A stretch of 60,000 bases of DNA from NCBI GenBank assembly GCA_002633005.1, contig NMRA01000052.1, positions 921,235 to 981,234 on the forward strand. Direction: 5' to 3'. Position 1 is the first letter of the stretch. Each line of letters begins with the position of its first letter. The stretch comes from Phoronis australis. Taxonomy: Eukaryota > Phoronida > Phoronidae. Below are positions 50,801 to 60,000 of this stretch, piece by piece. The position numbers and the translations under genes are program-made. The notes beneath the pieces are model-generated. The model had not been told where the DNA came from. It searched no databases and worked only from the letters and a program-made list of their open reading frames with translations.

Positions 50801-53800
50801 CTTCTTGTACCCACCATGCGCTCACTGTGAGACTAAACAAATCAAAGTGTGGAAATTGATTGTGCCTAAGCATTCCCTAGAAATCGCTATTACATTCATG
50901 TATCATGTCACTAGTATTATCCTTTCCCGGATGTTAAGATACTAAGATATTTTCCACCAATTTTATCATCATACAGAGAGTGACGATGACCTGTGGTTAT
51001 CAGGGGGGGGATGTTCACTGATATGTTATTGTTGCTGAATAGTTTCATTAGGTTTCAAGTCTTCATGTTGGGTTATGTTATCTAATCTTCAGGCTTTTTA
51101 CATGGGTACTGTAGATAACACGCCCATGATGCAGATAACAAACGCTTACTTTTGGTCAATGTTTGTTGTGACAGTTCAATTTCTTAGAATAGGAGTTCAC
51201 GCGGCCAATCAGCTTTTTTCGTTCAATAGTTACAAGAATGTTATAGTGAAAGGTTTCTTGTAATTGTTGTGAGTGCCGTTCTTTTTCCATTTAATTTCAA
51301 GCCAGTATGACAGTCCTGGTTAGAAATCTCCGTTTTCCTGGAGATAGGTAAAAATGCATTGTGAAAGTGAAATGTCGGGCTGATTCTACGAATCATGAGA
51401 GTGGTAAAATATTGCATCCATGGATACTTCTCAAGTGTATAAATCCAACTTTTTGCCGCCGAAGTTGCAGCTCACAACACAGCAATAAAACTTTGCTGGC
51501 ATTGGAAGGTCGAATTCAGTTAGTGCACTCAATAAAAACTCGAAAAAAGCAAAACACCAACGAATGACATGAGAAACTCCAATGGCCCGAAAACGAGACC
51601 AGGGAACTGCTTGACGAGTGTTGTAGCATTGTGGGTAAATACTGTGAGATTCAAGTATTGCTGTGTAATCCTGAACCGTCCTATTAGCCAGCTATGAGAA
51701 CAAGCAGATTAATTTGTTCTGATTGCATTACTTTATATTTTGTGTTTTGAGGTGTCTGGTTCTTGTTAATGACTCTCAGTCTCATGCTGCTTTTTTCACT
51801 TCATTATCCAGCATAACAGTGACCTAGTTGGCAACAGGAGTTGTGATATTCAATTGGTAGAACTGTTTGTCAGCAACATGGGGGCATTCGGGGACGGGGG
51901 AACAAAAGTTCCCCGCGGCTACCTGGATGGCTGCATTTTCACTAGTAGATTAACCTTCGCATGGCTCGATTTGGCAACCTGTAGGTTGACCTCAGAGTTC
52001 ATTTCGTAACCTGATAAAAATGTCAGGTCACCACNTTGCTGGCATTGGAAGGTCGAATTCAGTTAGTGCACTCAATAAAAACTCGAAAAAAGCGAAACAC
52101 CAACGAATGACATGAGAAACTCCAATGGCCCGAAAACGAGACCAGGGAACTGCTTGACGAGTGTTGTAGCATTGTGGGTAAATACTGTGAGATTCAAGTA
52201 TCGCTGTGTAATCCAGAACCGTCTTATTAGCCAGCTATGAGAACAAGCAGATTAATTTGTTCTGATTGCATTGCTTTATATTTTGTGTTTCGAGGTGTCT
52301 GGTTCTTGTTAATGACTCTCAGTCTCATGCTGCTTTTTTCACTTCATTATCCAGCATAATAGTGACCTAGTTGGCAACAGGAGTTGTGATATTCGTTTGG
52401 TAGAACTGTTTGTCAGCAACATGGGGGCATTCGGGGACGGGGGAACAAAAGTTCCCCGCGGCTACCTGGATGGCTGCATTTTCACTAGTAGATTAACCTT
52501 CGCATGGCTCGATTTGGCAACCTGTAGGTTGACCTCAGAGTTCATTTCGTAACCTGATAAAAATGTCAGGTCACCACGAAGTTGCCACGCCACACACAAG
52601 CTTGCAGAAATACTACAGGAAGTAAATGTACTGAAGTTGGAACTGTTCGGCAAAAAATAGAATGGCCCAGTCGTGATCGTCTGTCTTAGAAGATTAGCCT
52701 CTGCACGGGGTATTGGGCCCAAGAGGTGGAAATGGGGGAAAAGTGGTCATAACCATTTGGTAACTTGGGAATTTGGCAAGTTGACGTTACGCTAAATTTC
52801 AAGCCTTGTGCTGCTTTGCTAGCGCCACCAAGTGAATTTTGAGCTTATTTTCTTTCCAGTCGTAATCAACTGTCTACCATCCCGCCTTTCATCTGCCATC
52901 TGCAGGCACTAGAAGTCCTATTGGCCAGTAACAACAGGCTGGTGTCGTTACCGGAGGAGATCGGTCGTCTAGAGAAGCTAATGGAGCTGGTAGGTGCACA
53001 ATTGATGTTGGCGGTATCAAAATATGTGACCCTCTGTCACAGCTGGAAGACCCTGTAACCTTAAAGTTCCAAACCACTCCCTAAATTATTTGTGAAAAAC
53101 GAGACTTTACGACCATTTTTATCATTGTGTTGCTAAGCTTCTTGCTTAAAGTCCATCTCACCTACTGCACTGATCAAGAAGACAGAAATGGTCGGTCTGC
53201 AGTCTTCCAATCAAACCTGTCTTTCCATTATTTATTCAACATATAGGACATACAAAAAGGAAATTCTGCGAAAGGGAAATTGGTACAGCCATCTGAGCAG
53301 TCGGGCTAATGTATACCATTTAGCTGTTTGTTTATTGGAGCATGTGGACATGGATTGCCTCATAAATGTGCTGTCTGGGATGATTAGATTATGGCCAGTC
53401 TAAGTTAATAGTTACAAACCCACTGTACATCTAATGCTTGTTATCTCTGCAATCCTAAAGCTTAGACTCTCCTGCAGTGTCTTCAGTGAGTGTATTGTCA
53501 GTCACTCTGTGACTGAAAAAAGTGAAGTTTTATGTCTCTATGCTTACATTTGTTTCTTCGTCAGATCTTTGTTGCACTGGTTCTGGTTTTATTTATACCC
53601 ATGGATTGTGTATCGAAATAAGATTAGTTTTAACCAATATGTTGAAAACACTATCTCAGTTACGGTTTGTGTTGATTGAAGCTATGTATCTCATTGAGCT
53701 AAGTTGTACAGAGACGTGCTTAAATCTACGAATAACTTATAACAGCTAGAATTATGCTGTCTTGTGTGGTTTTATTACAAGTGCCAACGTCTCGAGTGCT

Positions 53801-56800
53801 CTTTGGCACGTAATCTATGTTTTAATATGAGAACATGTCAATTTATATGTACTCGCATGTGCCATATGTGTTGTGTGATAATGTTACTGTAAGTCACCCT
53901 GACTCTCCATTTCCTGGTCAAGAAGGATGTAACAGGAAAGTCACTGTGTTCGCTCAAGAACATTTAATTCACATTGCTACAAGATACCTCTATTTGGCCC
54001 AAGTGTTGAAAACTTGTAATATCCTTACTTGGTGTTCTTAGGATATGTGTTCCATGATCACAAGTCATTTCAATTGCCACACAAGCCTTTTTTTCCCTGT
54101 TTGTTCCGAACTTTTCTAATTCTCAAACATGTGCTTGCTTCTTATGGGTTACCACTTAGTCAACAAATAAATGGGATTCTTAAGGTTTGGTAGGTGTATT
54201 CGTATGGTTCATTCGATGAGCTTTTTACATGCTCATGAAAAGCAAGCTGTTTCAAACAAACTTGACTTTGCTTGTTGTTACAATATCTTACCAATTTCTG
54301 TCACCTGACCGGTGAAACATTGTAACTCAAAACTGCATTTCACCCTGTTTAGCTGGATAAACAACAGAAATTTATTAGACCTTTAACTCTCATCAAATCG
54401 GTGTCATAATATTCTGTTGCTAATTTCAGTCGCAGGCAATATGTACATGCTGTGTCCAGGCCTTTATCCAGGATTTTGAAAATAGGGTGTCCTAAATGGG
54501 GTTCCCAATATTCCAGGGCGTCCATGATTCCGACCCGTAACCCCCCACCGCCAGCAATACCTCCAAACACACAGATTTTTTTTACAAAAAAATGTATAGA
54601 TCAAGGTTTTTACATCTAAGTTTATAAAACAGCCTTCTATGGTGAGCATTTTTACAAAAAAAAACTGTGTAGACCAAGACTTTTACAATGCTGTCAATCA
54701 AGTGTCAAAATAGCAACAATGCATATACTTTGTATATACATTGTATATTTCTTCCTGCTTTGAAAAAAAAAACCCACTGTGAGCCTTCAGGGGCTTCCTA
54801 GTATTCATTACAATGTGTGAGTCCAAACTTGAAAGGTTCCTGTTGACAGTGGGCGTCCAAATGATACATTGGGTGTACTTTCCAGGGCGTCCTTGCCAGG
54901 GCATCCTTGCCAGGGCGTCCTTGCCAGGGCGTCCTTGCCAGGGCGTCCAGATTAGTGCTAGGGCGTCCAAATGGACGCCCAGGACGTATGCTGCATAAAG
55001 GCCTGGCTGTGTCACAGGCATGGTGTGCAAGTTTTCTGCGAAAAATCCAATTGTTTGTGGAAAGTTTGTCGTTCTTGAAAAATCATATTTTTTAGAAAAA
55101 AACATGGTCATGTGATTACGAACAGCTGTTTATCGCTTCAGATCAGTGCAGATAGTAAGATTCTTTGGGTTATCAAGAATTATAAAAATATAAGATGTTA
55201 TGGGTCTAGCTTTACTGTATTAATACTTATTTAATTCACTAGGATCCTTGGTAACGAAGGTGTCCAGGGCTTGGAATTTTCCTCTTAAGAGGATTTCCTC
55301 TTTTTTGGTTTCGATTTCCTCTTATTTGATTTCCAGTTTCATTTTTCGGCTCTTTTTATTGTTATTTTGACTTTATTCATGCAAAGACGTTTACTTCAGT
55401 TAAATTTTACAACACAAAAAATATTTCTATCACACAAGCCTATTAAGTTGTGGAACGATGCATCACCTGGAAAATTTTCCTCTTTTTGTCATAGGTCATT
55501 CCAAACCCTGTGTCCTATTACCTTAAAAGTGATTTTTGGGCTTACACAGAACTGAGAGTTTGCTGTTGATTAAGATTACTTAATATTGTCAAGACCTTGG
55601 TTCACCTCTGTTTGCTGATCACCACAACTACCCGTTGTGCTACGTCGTTTCAGCGGCTGAATCTTCCTTTTCAGGACGTGAGCTGCAATGAAATCACACA
55701 TTTACCTGTACAAATCAGCGATCTTGGTGCTTTAAGGGTTCTCAATGTGAGAAGAAATTTATTAGTAGAATTGCCGGCTGGTAAGTACTCAATGGTTTCA
55801 TTTGAGTCACGTATGCCTGTACTCCTCCTGTTATGGTATCATAAGAGTCAATTTATCCAGATTTTATTAAATGCTATTTATACTCAGCAGTTAGCAGTTT
55901 CCTGATATTATTTTAAAACCATCAACATATCTTAAGACCTTTGGTTGGTTTGGCTGATATTTCTTCCTCTTTAAAACCGAAACCAGTTTTGATAAGGAAG
56001 CAAAGCATTCACAAAGCTTTAAATGGAAAGAAACTTGGCTAACGGTACTCTCACTAGCAATTTTCAACGTAACATACTAGAAATGTAAGCTTCTGGGAGA
56101 TATGAACTTAATTTTTAATGCAATTTTCACTTAAGAGTCAGCTTTGGGGTTTTGAGTTACGATTTGAGCAGCAATTGACAGCATTTTCTCATTTCAGAAA
56201 TGGGCCGGTTGTCGTTAACGAGGTTAGACTTTCTTGGCAACAAGATCCAGAGAATTCCAACAGACTACAGGTTCATGGAAACTCTAGAAGAACTCATCCT
56301 TGACCACAATCCATTATTATCACCCCCAGCTCATGTAAGGACCTCTTTGGAGCCCCAACATCGTTTTTCTAAGGAGATAATTTACATAATTTTCTATAGT
56401 CTCATTATTTCTTAAAATCACATAATTTGAATAATTCAAGGTAATTTTGATGATAGCGGTTGCGCTTACTGTACAGCCTGGCATATAAGCGCATGCTGAA
56501 CAATGCGGTTTTTCCGCAATAATTGTCCTCACAAATATCTCGCACATAGGCACTTGCACCTAGGCTGTGCAGTTAGGCACAGCTATACAGCAAATTTCTA
56601 TAGCTTTATTTTCATGAACTGTCTTTTAGTCAACTCATACCATTTCCAACTTCAAAATTTTTGGAATTTATATTTCGAACGTTCGCGAATATCATCGAGT
56701 CGTCCATGAGAAAAGTAATTCAAGATTTTATGTAAATTCTGTCACGTAATTGATATTATTTCATACAAAAGCAGTCGATCCCATATTTAAAAATTTGAGA

Positions 56801-58935
56801 ACACAGTACGATTTCAATCTGACCACGTCATCCCCCACTATACTCATGGTACTGAAATTAGGTCAATCATGATACTGAAATTAGGTCAAGTTTGTTTCCA
56901 CCATATTTGACCACCACCCATTGGATGTGTGAGACTTTGTTTAGTTATTTTTTGGGAAAGTCGAAATTACCCGTCATCTGTTGCAGAAATGTACGATGGC
57001 TTTGAATGATTCAGAAGTTGTGGTTAGCTTCTGTTTGTATCCTGTGATTTGTTTGTTATACATTTTGTGATTGCTTATATGCACAAGGAGTTTAAGGCAT
57101 GCTGTGATTACTTTAAAGATGCATTTCACCTTGTTTTGCTGGCTAAAAACAAAAATCAATTTAGGTCTTTTACTCTTGTACAATTAGTCACATAATATTC
57201 CTTACCATGATAGGATCTAACTGCATTATCGTCTAAAACATCCAAACCACCAGCGACTCAAGAGAATACTTCAGAGTTTGTTGAGGATGACCAACCCTAA
57301 AATTTGAGAATGTTGCTTGTATTCATTACTCATTCGGCAACAATTCAAGATCGGATGATCATGGTAATCAGTAATGTTTTCAAACTGAAATCGCTTCAGT
57401 CATGCACTCGACAGTGACATTAAACAGTGATGAAATGCCCCTTTAAATTATGTGGTTTAATTACTTAGATCTTTGTCAAACTACAGTAAGACTAGTTCCT
57501 ATTCAGATTAGTGAGATCACCCTACGTTATGTTGTATAATGCAAGATCTTGATAGTGTTTTTTGCAGGATGAGCGCGGAACCTTACTAAGCCATGTAGAT
57601 TGAAATTTTGAAACGCGAAAAGAAGTTGATTAGCTACGCCAGGCTGTTGAATTATTGGCACTCGCTCCTTCTGTTGAGCCAAGATTTCTTGACGTTCCTT
57701 GTGTGTCACTAAGTGTACTTATTACCTCCAGATTCAATGTCATTTAGTGCAGTTATCTGAAGAGGAATTCAACAAAGTAGACTTTGTTACTGTTATTGTC
57801 ATTAGATCTGATCTCTACCGTTCCAGATATGTACGAAAGGCCTAGTGCACATCTTGAAGTACTTACAGACGGAGGCACACAAAGAGGACACTAAACGAGG
57901 CCTTATGAACAACGACACTGACCTGAGGAGGTACAGGAGACCTAACTCATTCAGGCAGAGGTGAGACTGTGGCTTGGCTCAGACCACTGTTCTAAAGTGG
58001 TGTGTGTGCTAATCTAGGGAATGTCAATAATGAGAACTTGTGGCCCTTTGCAAAACATTAGGGATATCAAGAATTACAAGTAGAACAAATGGAGAGCTAC
58101 ACTGTACAGGACGAAAGTAATGAGATAAAATACGGTTTCTATGTCAGTACTTTTAATTCAATTAACAGCATTTAGTAACAACTATCGGTGCAGCAAAATT
58201 TCTTATTACAGAATGCCTTAGCCTCCTTACTAGCTTTCCTGTACATTGCCATTCATTCCCAGTCATGAAGGCTATTATGGCCACGAATTTTACTTCCTCC
58301 TAGTCATGATTGGGGAATTCTGGGTCTTGTTGTTTGCATACTTTTGGTGTGTATGTAATTAGTGAACTATAGTATATGAAACACATGTAATCAGACAGTT
58401 ATCATTTCCTATTCTAATGGTGAACTCCGTTTACTTTAGGGGGGAATACGGGGTCATTTTGTCTGATTAGCTTTGGCATGTACTGTATACCCTATACAAA
58501 AATGGTAGTTGTCTTGCACAGAGGTGAGAGTGGGTCTGTGATGGCATCACGAAAGTGAAAGTTAATTGTGTTTTTGCCTCAGTTATATCATTAATTTGTA
58601 TTTCCAGGTACTCTTAATCACCAGGTTATTAAGTCTTTCCTCACCTAATGTAACATAAATTTTTGGAATTTGTATTATCTTGAGTTTGTGCAGACCTTGT
58701 CTGTCTACATAAGCCTCATTCAACTGTTGTGTGTTTGTGTTCCGCAGTGTCATGTCTAGTATTGAATGTGTGACCTTGATCGTAGTTGTCAGTGTTTGTC
58801 CATTGCAGCAGTGCGGAGAACTACATTTATCCGCCGTCACAGACAGACAGCTTACGACGGAAGAATCGCCACCTGGTGGTCAGTGGGGATTCCGGGTACA
58901 ACACAACAGACGACAGGAACAGGTGGTCGCCAGAC
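29686..58935 (+). CDS. LRCH: LRCH-like leucine-rich repeat and calponin homology protein, 5' part
   Basis: Seven exons join in frame: 29686-29857, 44459-44603, 52860-52989, 55675-55780, 56198-56334, 57827-57960 and 58809-58935, giving 317 codons. LRCH proteins are cytoplasmic/cortical scaffolds with N-terminal LRRs and a C-terminal CH domain, reported to bind DOCK-family GEFs. The visible part is the N-terminal helix, a run of about eight LRRs (LxxLxLxxNxLxxLP pattern, e.g. LEVLLASNNRLVSLPEEIG, LRVLNVRRNLLVELPAG), the cap ICTKGLVHILKYLQTEA, and a low-complexity linker with the DSGYNTTDD motif. This order matches LRCH1 to LRCH4; which vertebrate paralogue is closest cannot be decided. The CH domain and later exons lie beyond the window. 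Other LRR proteins (SHOC2, PIDD) lack this N-terminus and linker. Confidence 0.92.
30778..31991. repeat. duplicated block, copy A (with SINE)
   Basis: Matches 31993-32919 along its length, from accaggaattgaaccagtga to ggctccattttctgaggatt, apart from the SINE at 31689-31938, a roughly 35-base indel near 31310-31350 and scattered substitutions. Inside is a fold-back phrase, ggtgacctacaggttt paired with aaacctcaggtcacc. Confidence 0.88.
31689..31938 (+). mobile_element. tRNA-derived SINE, copy 2, with target-site duplication
   Basis: Same family as 10157-10352: tRNA-like head, body with ctagctcctcagctcggtt, and a T-rich tail. It is flanked by ttttcgc on both sides (31682-31688 and 31939-31945). 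The related block at 31993-32919 has the same flank without the SINE, which fixes the insertion boundaries. Confidence 0.87.
31992..31992. other. single N between duplicated blocks
   Basis: One undetermined base sits exactly between copy A and copy B of the 1-kb duplication. This is the mark of two contigs abutted by an assembler. Confidence 0.85.
31993..32919. repeat. duplicated block, copy B (no SINE)
   Basis: Second copy of 30778-31991. At the SINE site it reads gttttcgctatgtggcggaa without interruption, so it preserves the empty target. A weak coding-like phrase (TGYFLDVVCVVRDGDKFIET) is present in both copies, but the frames are broken and I do not recognise it. Confidence 0.88.
32968..33210 (-). 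CDS. unidentified 80-residue ORF inside LRCH intron 1
   Basis: MKDIIIPPGEVLDRQIKTIL then ETLMTQKSLCVNNVQTLKCL and on to KRHGGV and TGA. It has protein-like composition (amphipathic, Leu/Lys/Glu-rich, few rare residues), unlike most chance ORFs here. The frame stays open about 15 codons upstream of the Met before a TAG. I do not recognise the family; it may be a terminal exon, a processed fragment or part of a mobile element. No partner exon was found. Confidence 0.3.
   Translation of the reverse strand: MKDIIIPPGEVLDRQIKTILETLMTQKSLCVNNVQTLKCLNTLFETLVRMMLERIPDWSEVSKAELAKVKNTSLKRHGGV
37722..37833. repeat. perfect 22-bp inverted repeat with 68-bp spacer
   Basis: The arm aatggtctgatataacgtgc plus cc at 37722-37743 is exactly complementary to 37812-37833. 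The spacer ends in a GC-rich gccgcggcggcg. It could be a tiny fold-back element or a transcribed hairpin within LRCH intron 1. Confidence 0.85.
38964..39238. repeat. 138-bp tandem duplication
   Basis: The unit actgagcatgggcattttaa to ggaaggcctgtataatttta occurs at 38964-39101 and again at 39102-39238, with about five substitutions. No N separates the copies, unlike the two longer duplications. Confidence 0.9.
42273..42651. repeat. diverged copy of the TIR family in LRCH intron 1
   Basis: Starts gaaatttttcagtttgcgag and ends tccaaactggagaagaaata, with aatttgggac and ccgaccttgagcagtaaatt inside. The same order of phrases as 16237-16518, but longer and more decayed. Confidence 0.55.
43060..43215. 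repeat. dispersed repeat family, copy 3
   Basis: tttttgtcaaatttctccac, then agcattgtttgccgtgcgta and caattatttttgtgcaaaat. The ends suggest a non-coding element of about 150-190 bases. Confidence 0.55.
44459..44603 (+). CDS. LRCH: LRCH exon 2, LRRs 1 and 2
   Basis: DISKNHFTEIPSALCHYLST then CLICYHNAIRCLPEAIIQLQ and SLTHLNL. It corresponds to ADLSRNRLSEIPIEACHF and CIRYIPEAILNLQALTFLNI of LRCH. Acceptor attgcag, donor gtgggt, ends phase 2. Confidence 0.92.
44655..44805. repeat. dispersed repeat family, copy 4
   Basis: attttgttagaatttctcca, then aagtaaagataaagaacatt and caattgtttttgtgcgaaat. It begins about 50 bases after the LRCH exon 2 donor. Confidence 0.55.
45160..45770. repeat. three copies of a 25-bp ATGGC-rich module
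   Basis: caagatggcngacaaaatgg plus cngcc occurs with small changes at 45160-45184, 45582-45606 and 45746-45770. An inverted copy is at 50211-50235. The spacing is irregular, so it is not a simple tandem repeat. Confidence 0.7.
45206..45243. other. assembly gap, 38 N
   Basis: A run of undetermined bases in LRCH intron 2. The real length of the missing sequence is unknown. Confidence 0.95.
48780..49798 (+). pseudogene. decayed copy of a multicopy, probably mobile-element gene
   Basis: Translated in shifting frames it gives DILDEDLKASLKLYDDLIAG, MKMDDILQIFLKAEITSNWD, FAAAGYISYAKSAYIYLQKM, THPDVYSTFINGHHAVTPSD with RFWAGFSSDLVIE, then LVSMPAC and SSVKDFTFRKKDKVVAMTS with VDPQLLLQQLL. I recall these blocks in order from large families of uncharacterised multicopy proteins in cnidarian and deuterostome genomes, but cannot name the transposon class. 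Several stops and frameshifts show it is dead. Confidence 0.6.
51493..52034. repeat. 542-bp duplicated block, copy A
   Basis: Starts ttgctggcattggaaggtcg and ends gataaaaatgtcaggtcacc plus ac. It is repeated at 52036-52577 at exactly the same length with about nine substitutions and no indel. Confidence 0.93.
52035..52035. other. single N at the duplication junction
   Basis: A lone undetermined base lies between the two 542-bp copies, as at 31992. Confidence 0.9.
52036..52577. repeat. 542-bp duplicated block, copy B
   Basis: Second copy of 51493-52034. Unique sequence resumes straight after caccac (gaagttgccacgccacac). Substitution density is about 1.7 percent. Confidence 0.93.
52860..52989 (+). 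CDS. LRCH: LRCH exon 3, LRRs 3 and 4
   Basis: SRNQLSTIPPFICHLQALEV then LLASNNRLVSLPEEIGRLEK and LMEL, almost identical to the LRCH family (SRNQLSTLP, IASNNKLVSLPEEIGHL). Acceptor tttccag, donor gtaggt, ends phase 0. Confidence 0.95.
52990..55674 (+). other. LRCH intron 3, 2.7 kb
   Basis: Contains the fold-back element at 54446-55017. The rest (52990-54445 and 55018-55674) shows nothing recognisable. Confidence 0.6.
54446..55017. mobile_element. fold-back element with internal 14-bp repeats
   Basis: The left end, tgtgtccaggcctttatcca at 54451-54470, pairs with ctgcataaaggcctggctgt at 54991-55010 as imperfect terminal inverted repeats. Near the right end are four 14-bp units cagggcgtccttgc (54883-54938) and a perfect hairpin gggcgtccaaatggacgccc (54961-54980). 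It has no coding capacity. Confidence 0.7.
55675..55780 (+). CDS. LRCH: LRCH exon 4, LRRs 5 and 6
   Basis: DVSCNEITHLPVQISDLGAL then RVLNVRRNLLVELPA, matching DVSCNEIQTIPSQIGNLEAL and RDLNVRRNHLVHLPEE in LRCH. Ends phase 1 before gtaagt. Confidence 0.94.
56198..56334 (+). CDS. LRCH: LRCH exon 5, LRRs 7 and 8
   Basis: EMGRLSLTRLDFLGNKIQRI then PTDYRFMETLEELILDHNPL and LSPPAH. It matches LIRLDFSCNKITTIP and LDNNPLQSPPAQ of LRCH. Acceptor atttcag, donor gtaagg, ends phase 0. Confidence 0.94.
56335..57826 (+). other. LRCH intron 5, 1.5 kb
   Basis: Nothing recognisable was found here on either strand. Confidence 0.5.
57827..57960 (+). CDS. LRCH: LRCH exon 6, LRR cap and start of the linker
   Basis: ICTKGLVHILKYLQTEAHKE then DTKRGLMNNDTDLRRYRRPN and SFRQ. 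The first part is the LRR C-cap (ICIKGKVHIFKYLNIQA in human LRCH); the rest is a basic disordered linker. Ends phase 2 (AG) before gtgaga. The internal Met codons make no start. Confidence 0.92.
57961..58808 (+). other. LRCH intron 6, 0.85 kb
   Basis: No features recognised apart from the NAGNAG acceptor at its 3' end. Confidence 0.5.
58809..58935 (+). CDS. LRCH: LRCH exon 7, linker with DSGYN motif
   Basis: SAENYIYPPSQTDSLRRKNR then HLVVSGDSGYNTTDDRNRWS and PD, resembling the LDSGFHSVDSGSKRWSGN linker of LRCH proteins. The acceptor is a tandem gcagcag, so the first Ser may be included or skipped. Donor gtaagt, phase 0. No following exon was found before the window end. Confidence 0.85.
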
Positions 58936-60000
58936 GTAAGTCGAAACAAAAAAATGGGGTTTCTAATCTCCTACAGGGTCATTTGTCAAGCTTTAGTCCA
59001 CCATGCCTAGTCCTGTCTTCTTGGTTGACTGTTTTCAAGTGTATGAAATTTTTTGAAGCGTTTTACAAATATTTTTCTCAGTCCGTAATTCACTAGTTGT
59101 TTATATCGATTCGAGCATTAAAGTTTGCCACTGTAGCTGTAATACTTCTTGGTCAGTTGCCGCGTGAATAGCGACATATGACGTCCAGGCGATGCGAGTG
59201 AAAAGTGAAAGTATACATATAGTTGGTTAATACTATGCTGTATCAGAAGTTGTCGTACCAGTTTCAGCCAATGAGAGGACGGAAGTATCAGTGGACGTGT
59301 AACAAAGTGTGAGGTGATAGCCTTGTAAAAGTTGATTGCGATAGGCATGCAGTCAACTATAATCAGGTTGTTAATGAAGGCTTGCTTCACTGTGGGCTTC
59401 CAAAAATTGTTTGTGCGAAGCTTGGCATATGAGCCTTTGAAACTACAGAGCCCAGTTTACAATTTTCTTCTGTCAGCAAACATAGTCACACAAGACAACT
59501 GCTTTATCAGCCACACGAGGTTATACATCTGTAGTGTGTACCACTCTGAGTCTTAGCTTTCATTTGGTAGTTGCGTTGTCACTGCATATGTGTACTACAT
59601 TTTCAACAAGTTGTCGCCAAATTTGCAATTTTATTCTACATTAATTGGACATTATTTTCTACAATTTTTATTCACTGTTATTAACAGGATGACGTGTTGT
59701 TGGTTTCATACCCTGCCTTGTAATGTCATCTTTACATTGTAATAATGGCCATATTTATCCCAGAAATAAGTCCCCTGCAGTTCAGTGTTCATTTGTTGCA
59801 TTGTTTTCCCCCATTCCATCCGTTGTTTGTGTATGTTGTTTGTCCCGTTTTCAAGGCCAACGTCACCGTTTAGTTTTTGTCGCTGATCTTTGGTTTTGTA
59901 GCCGTTTTCTTGTACTAACACTTCTATCCCGCGTCTCTGAGCTCAACTCTCACTTACTGGTCGTACTGTACTCTAACAATGCTTCTGCATACTAACTTGT
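58936..60000 (+). other. LRCH intron 7, extending past the window
   Basis: Begins with a consensus gtaagt donor. No exon that continues the LRCH frame with family similarity was found, so the next exon is probably outside the window. Confidence 0.5.

Larger units (their letters stand above)
44604..52859 (+). other. LRCH intron 2, 8.3 kb
   Basis: Holds an assembly gap (45206-45243), three copies of a 25-bp ATGGC-rich module, a decayed multicopy mobile-type gene (48780-49798) and a 542-bp duplicated block with a single N at the junction (51493-52577). The antisense ORF at 46493-46870 (125 residues) matches nothing known to me. The rest shows nothing recognisable. Confidence 0.65.

Noticed and set aside
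59698-59995. ORFs near the window end that might be LRCH exon 8
   Set aside because: Neither the + nor the - strand reading shows LRCH linker or CH-domain similarity, and no acceptor joins them in frame to exon 7.

Overview
This is an intron-rich, AT-rich metazoan genomic contig. It carries GT-AG introns, tRNA-derived SINEs, a broken LINE and several fold-back (MITE-like) repeats. It has no bacterial-style operons, rRNA or CRISPR arrays. The best guess is a marine invertebrate deuterostome (echinoderm, hemichordate or cephalochordate). The grounds are a 15-blade APAF1 with the vertebrate cytochrome c contact residues and the high allelic divergence seen at assembly joins. The exact species cannot be read from the window.

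Three protein-coding genes were reconstructed exon by exon. (1) Bases 1-13898, + strand: the 3' part of APAF1, the apoptosome scaffold. It has 14 exons and 798 codons, covering the end of the helical region, all 15 WD40 blades and the stop codon. The CARD and NB-ARC exons lie upstream of the window. (2) Bases 26767-21441, - strand: a complete six-exon CHIC1/CHIC2 gene (167 residues), a small palmitoylated membrane protein with a cysteine string. (3) Bases 29686-58935 and beyond, + strand: the first seven exons (317 codons) of an LRCH gene (leucine-rich repeats plus calponin homology). It contains a 14.6 kb first intron. The calponin homology domain is beyond the window end.

Layout: APAF1 and CHIC converge across about 7.5 kb (13.9-21.4 kb) holding 3' UTRs and repeats. 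CHIC and LRCH are head to head across 2.9 kb (26.8-29.7 kb) holding a LINE pseudogene and a 14-copy 21-bp minisatellite. The LRCH introns hold most of the repeats: a SINE-bearing 1-kb duplication, a 138-bp tandem duplication, a perfect 22-bp inverted repeat, a decayed multicopy mobile-type gene, and a 570-bp fold-back element. Two long direct duplications are separated by a single N base and look like two alleles joined end to end by the assembler, not real tandem repeats.

The three genes have no obvious shared pathway: apoptosome assembly, vesicle or plasma-membrane trafficking, and a cytoskeleton/GEF-associated scaffold. I found no convincing undescribed multi-gene system. The strongest observations are the conserved cytochrome c-binding surface, the one-exon-per-blade structure of APAF1, the false allelic duplications (one with a paired empty and filled SINE site), and several uncatalogued fold-back repeats.
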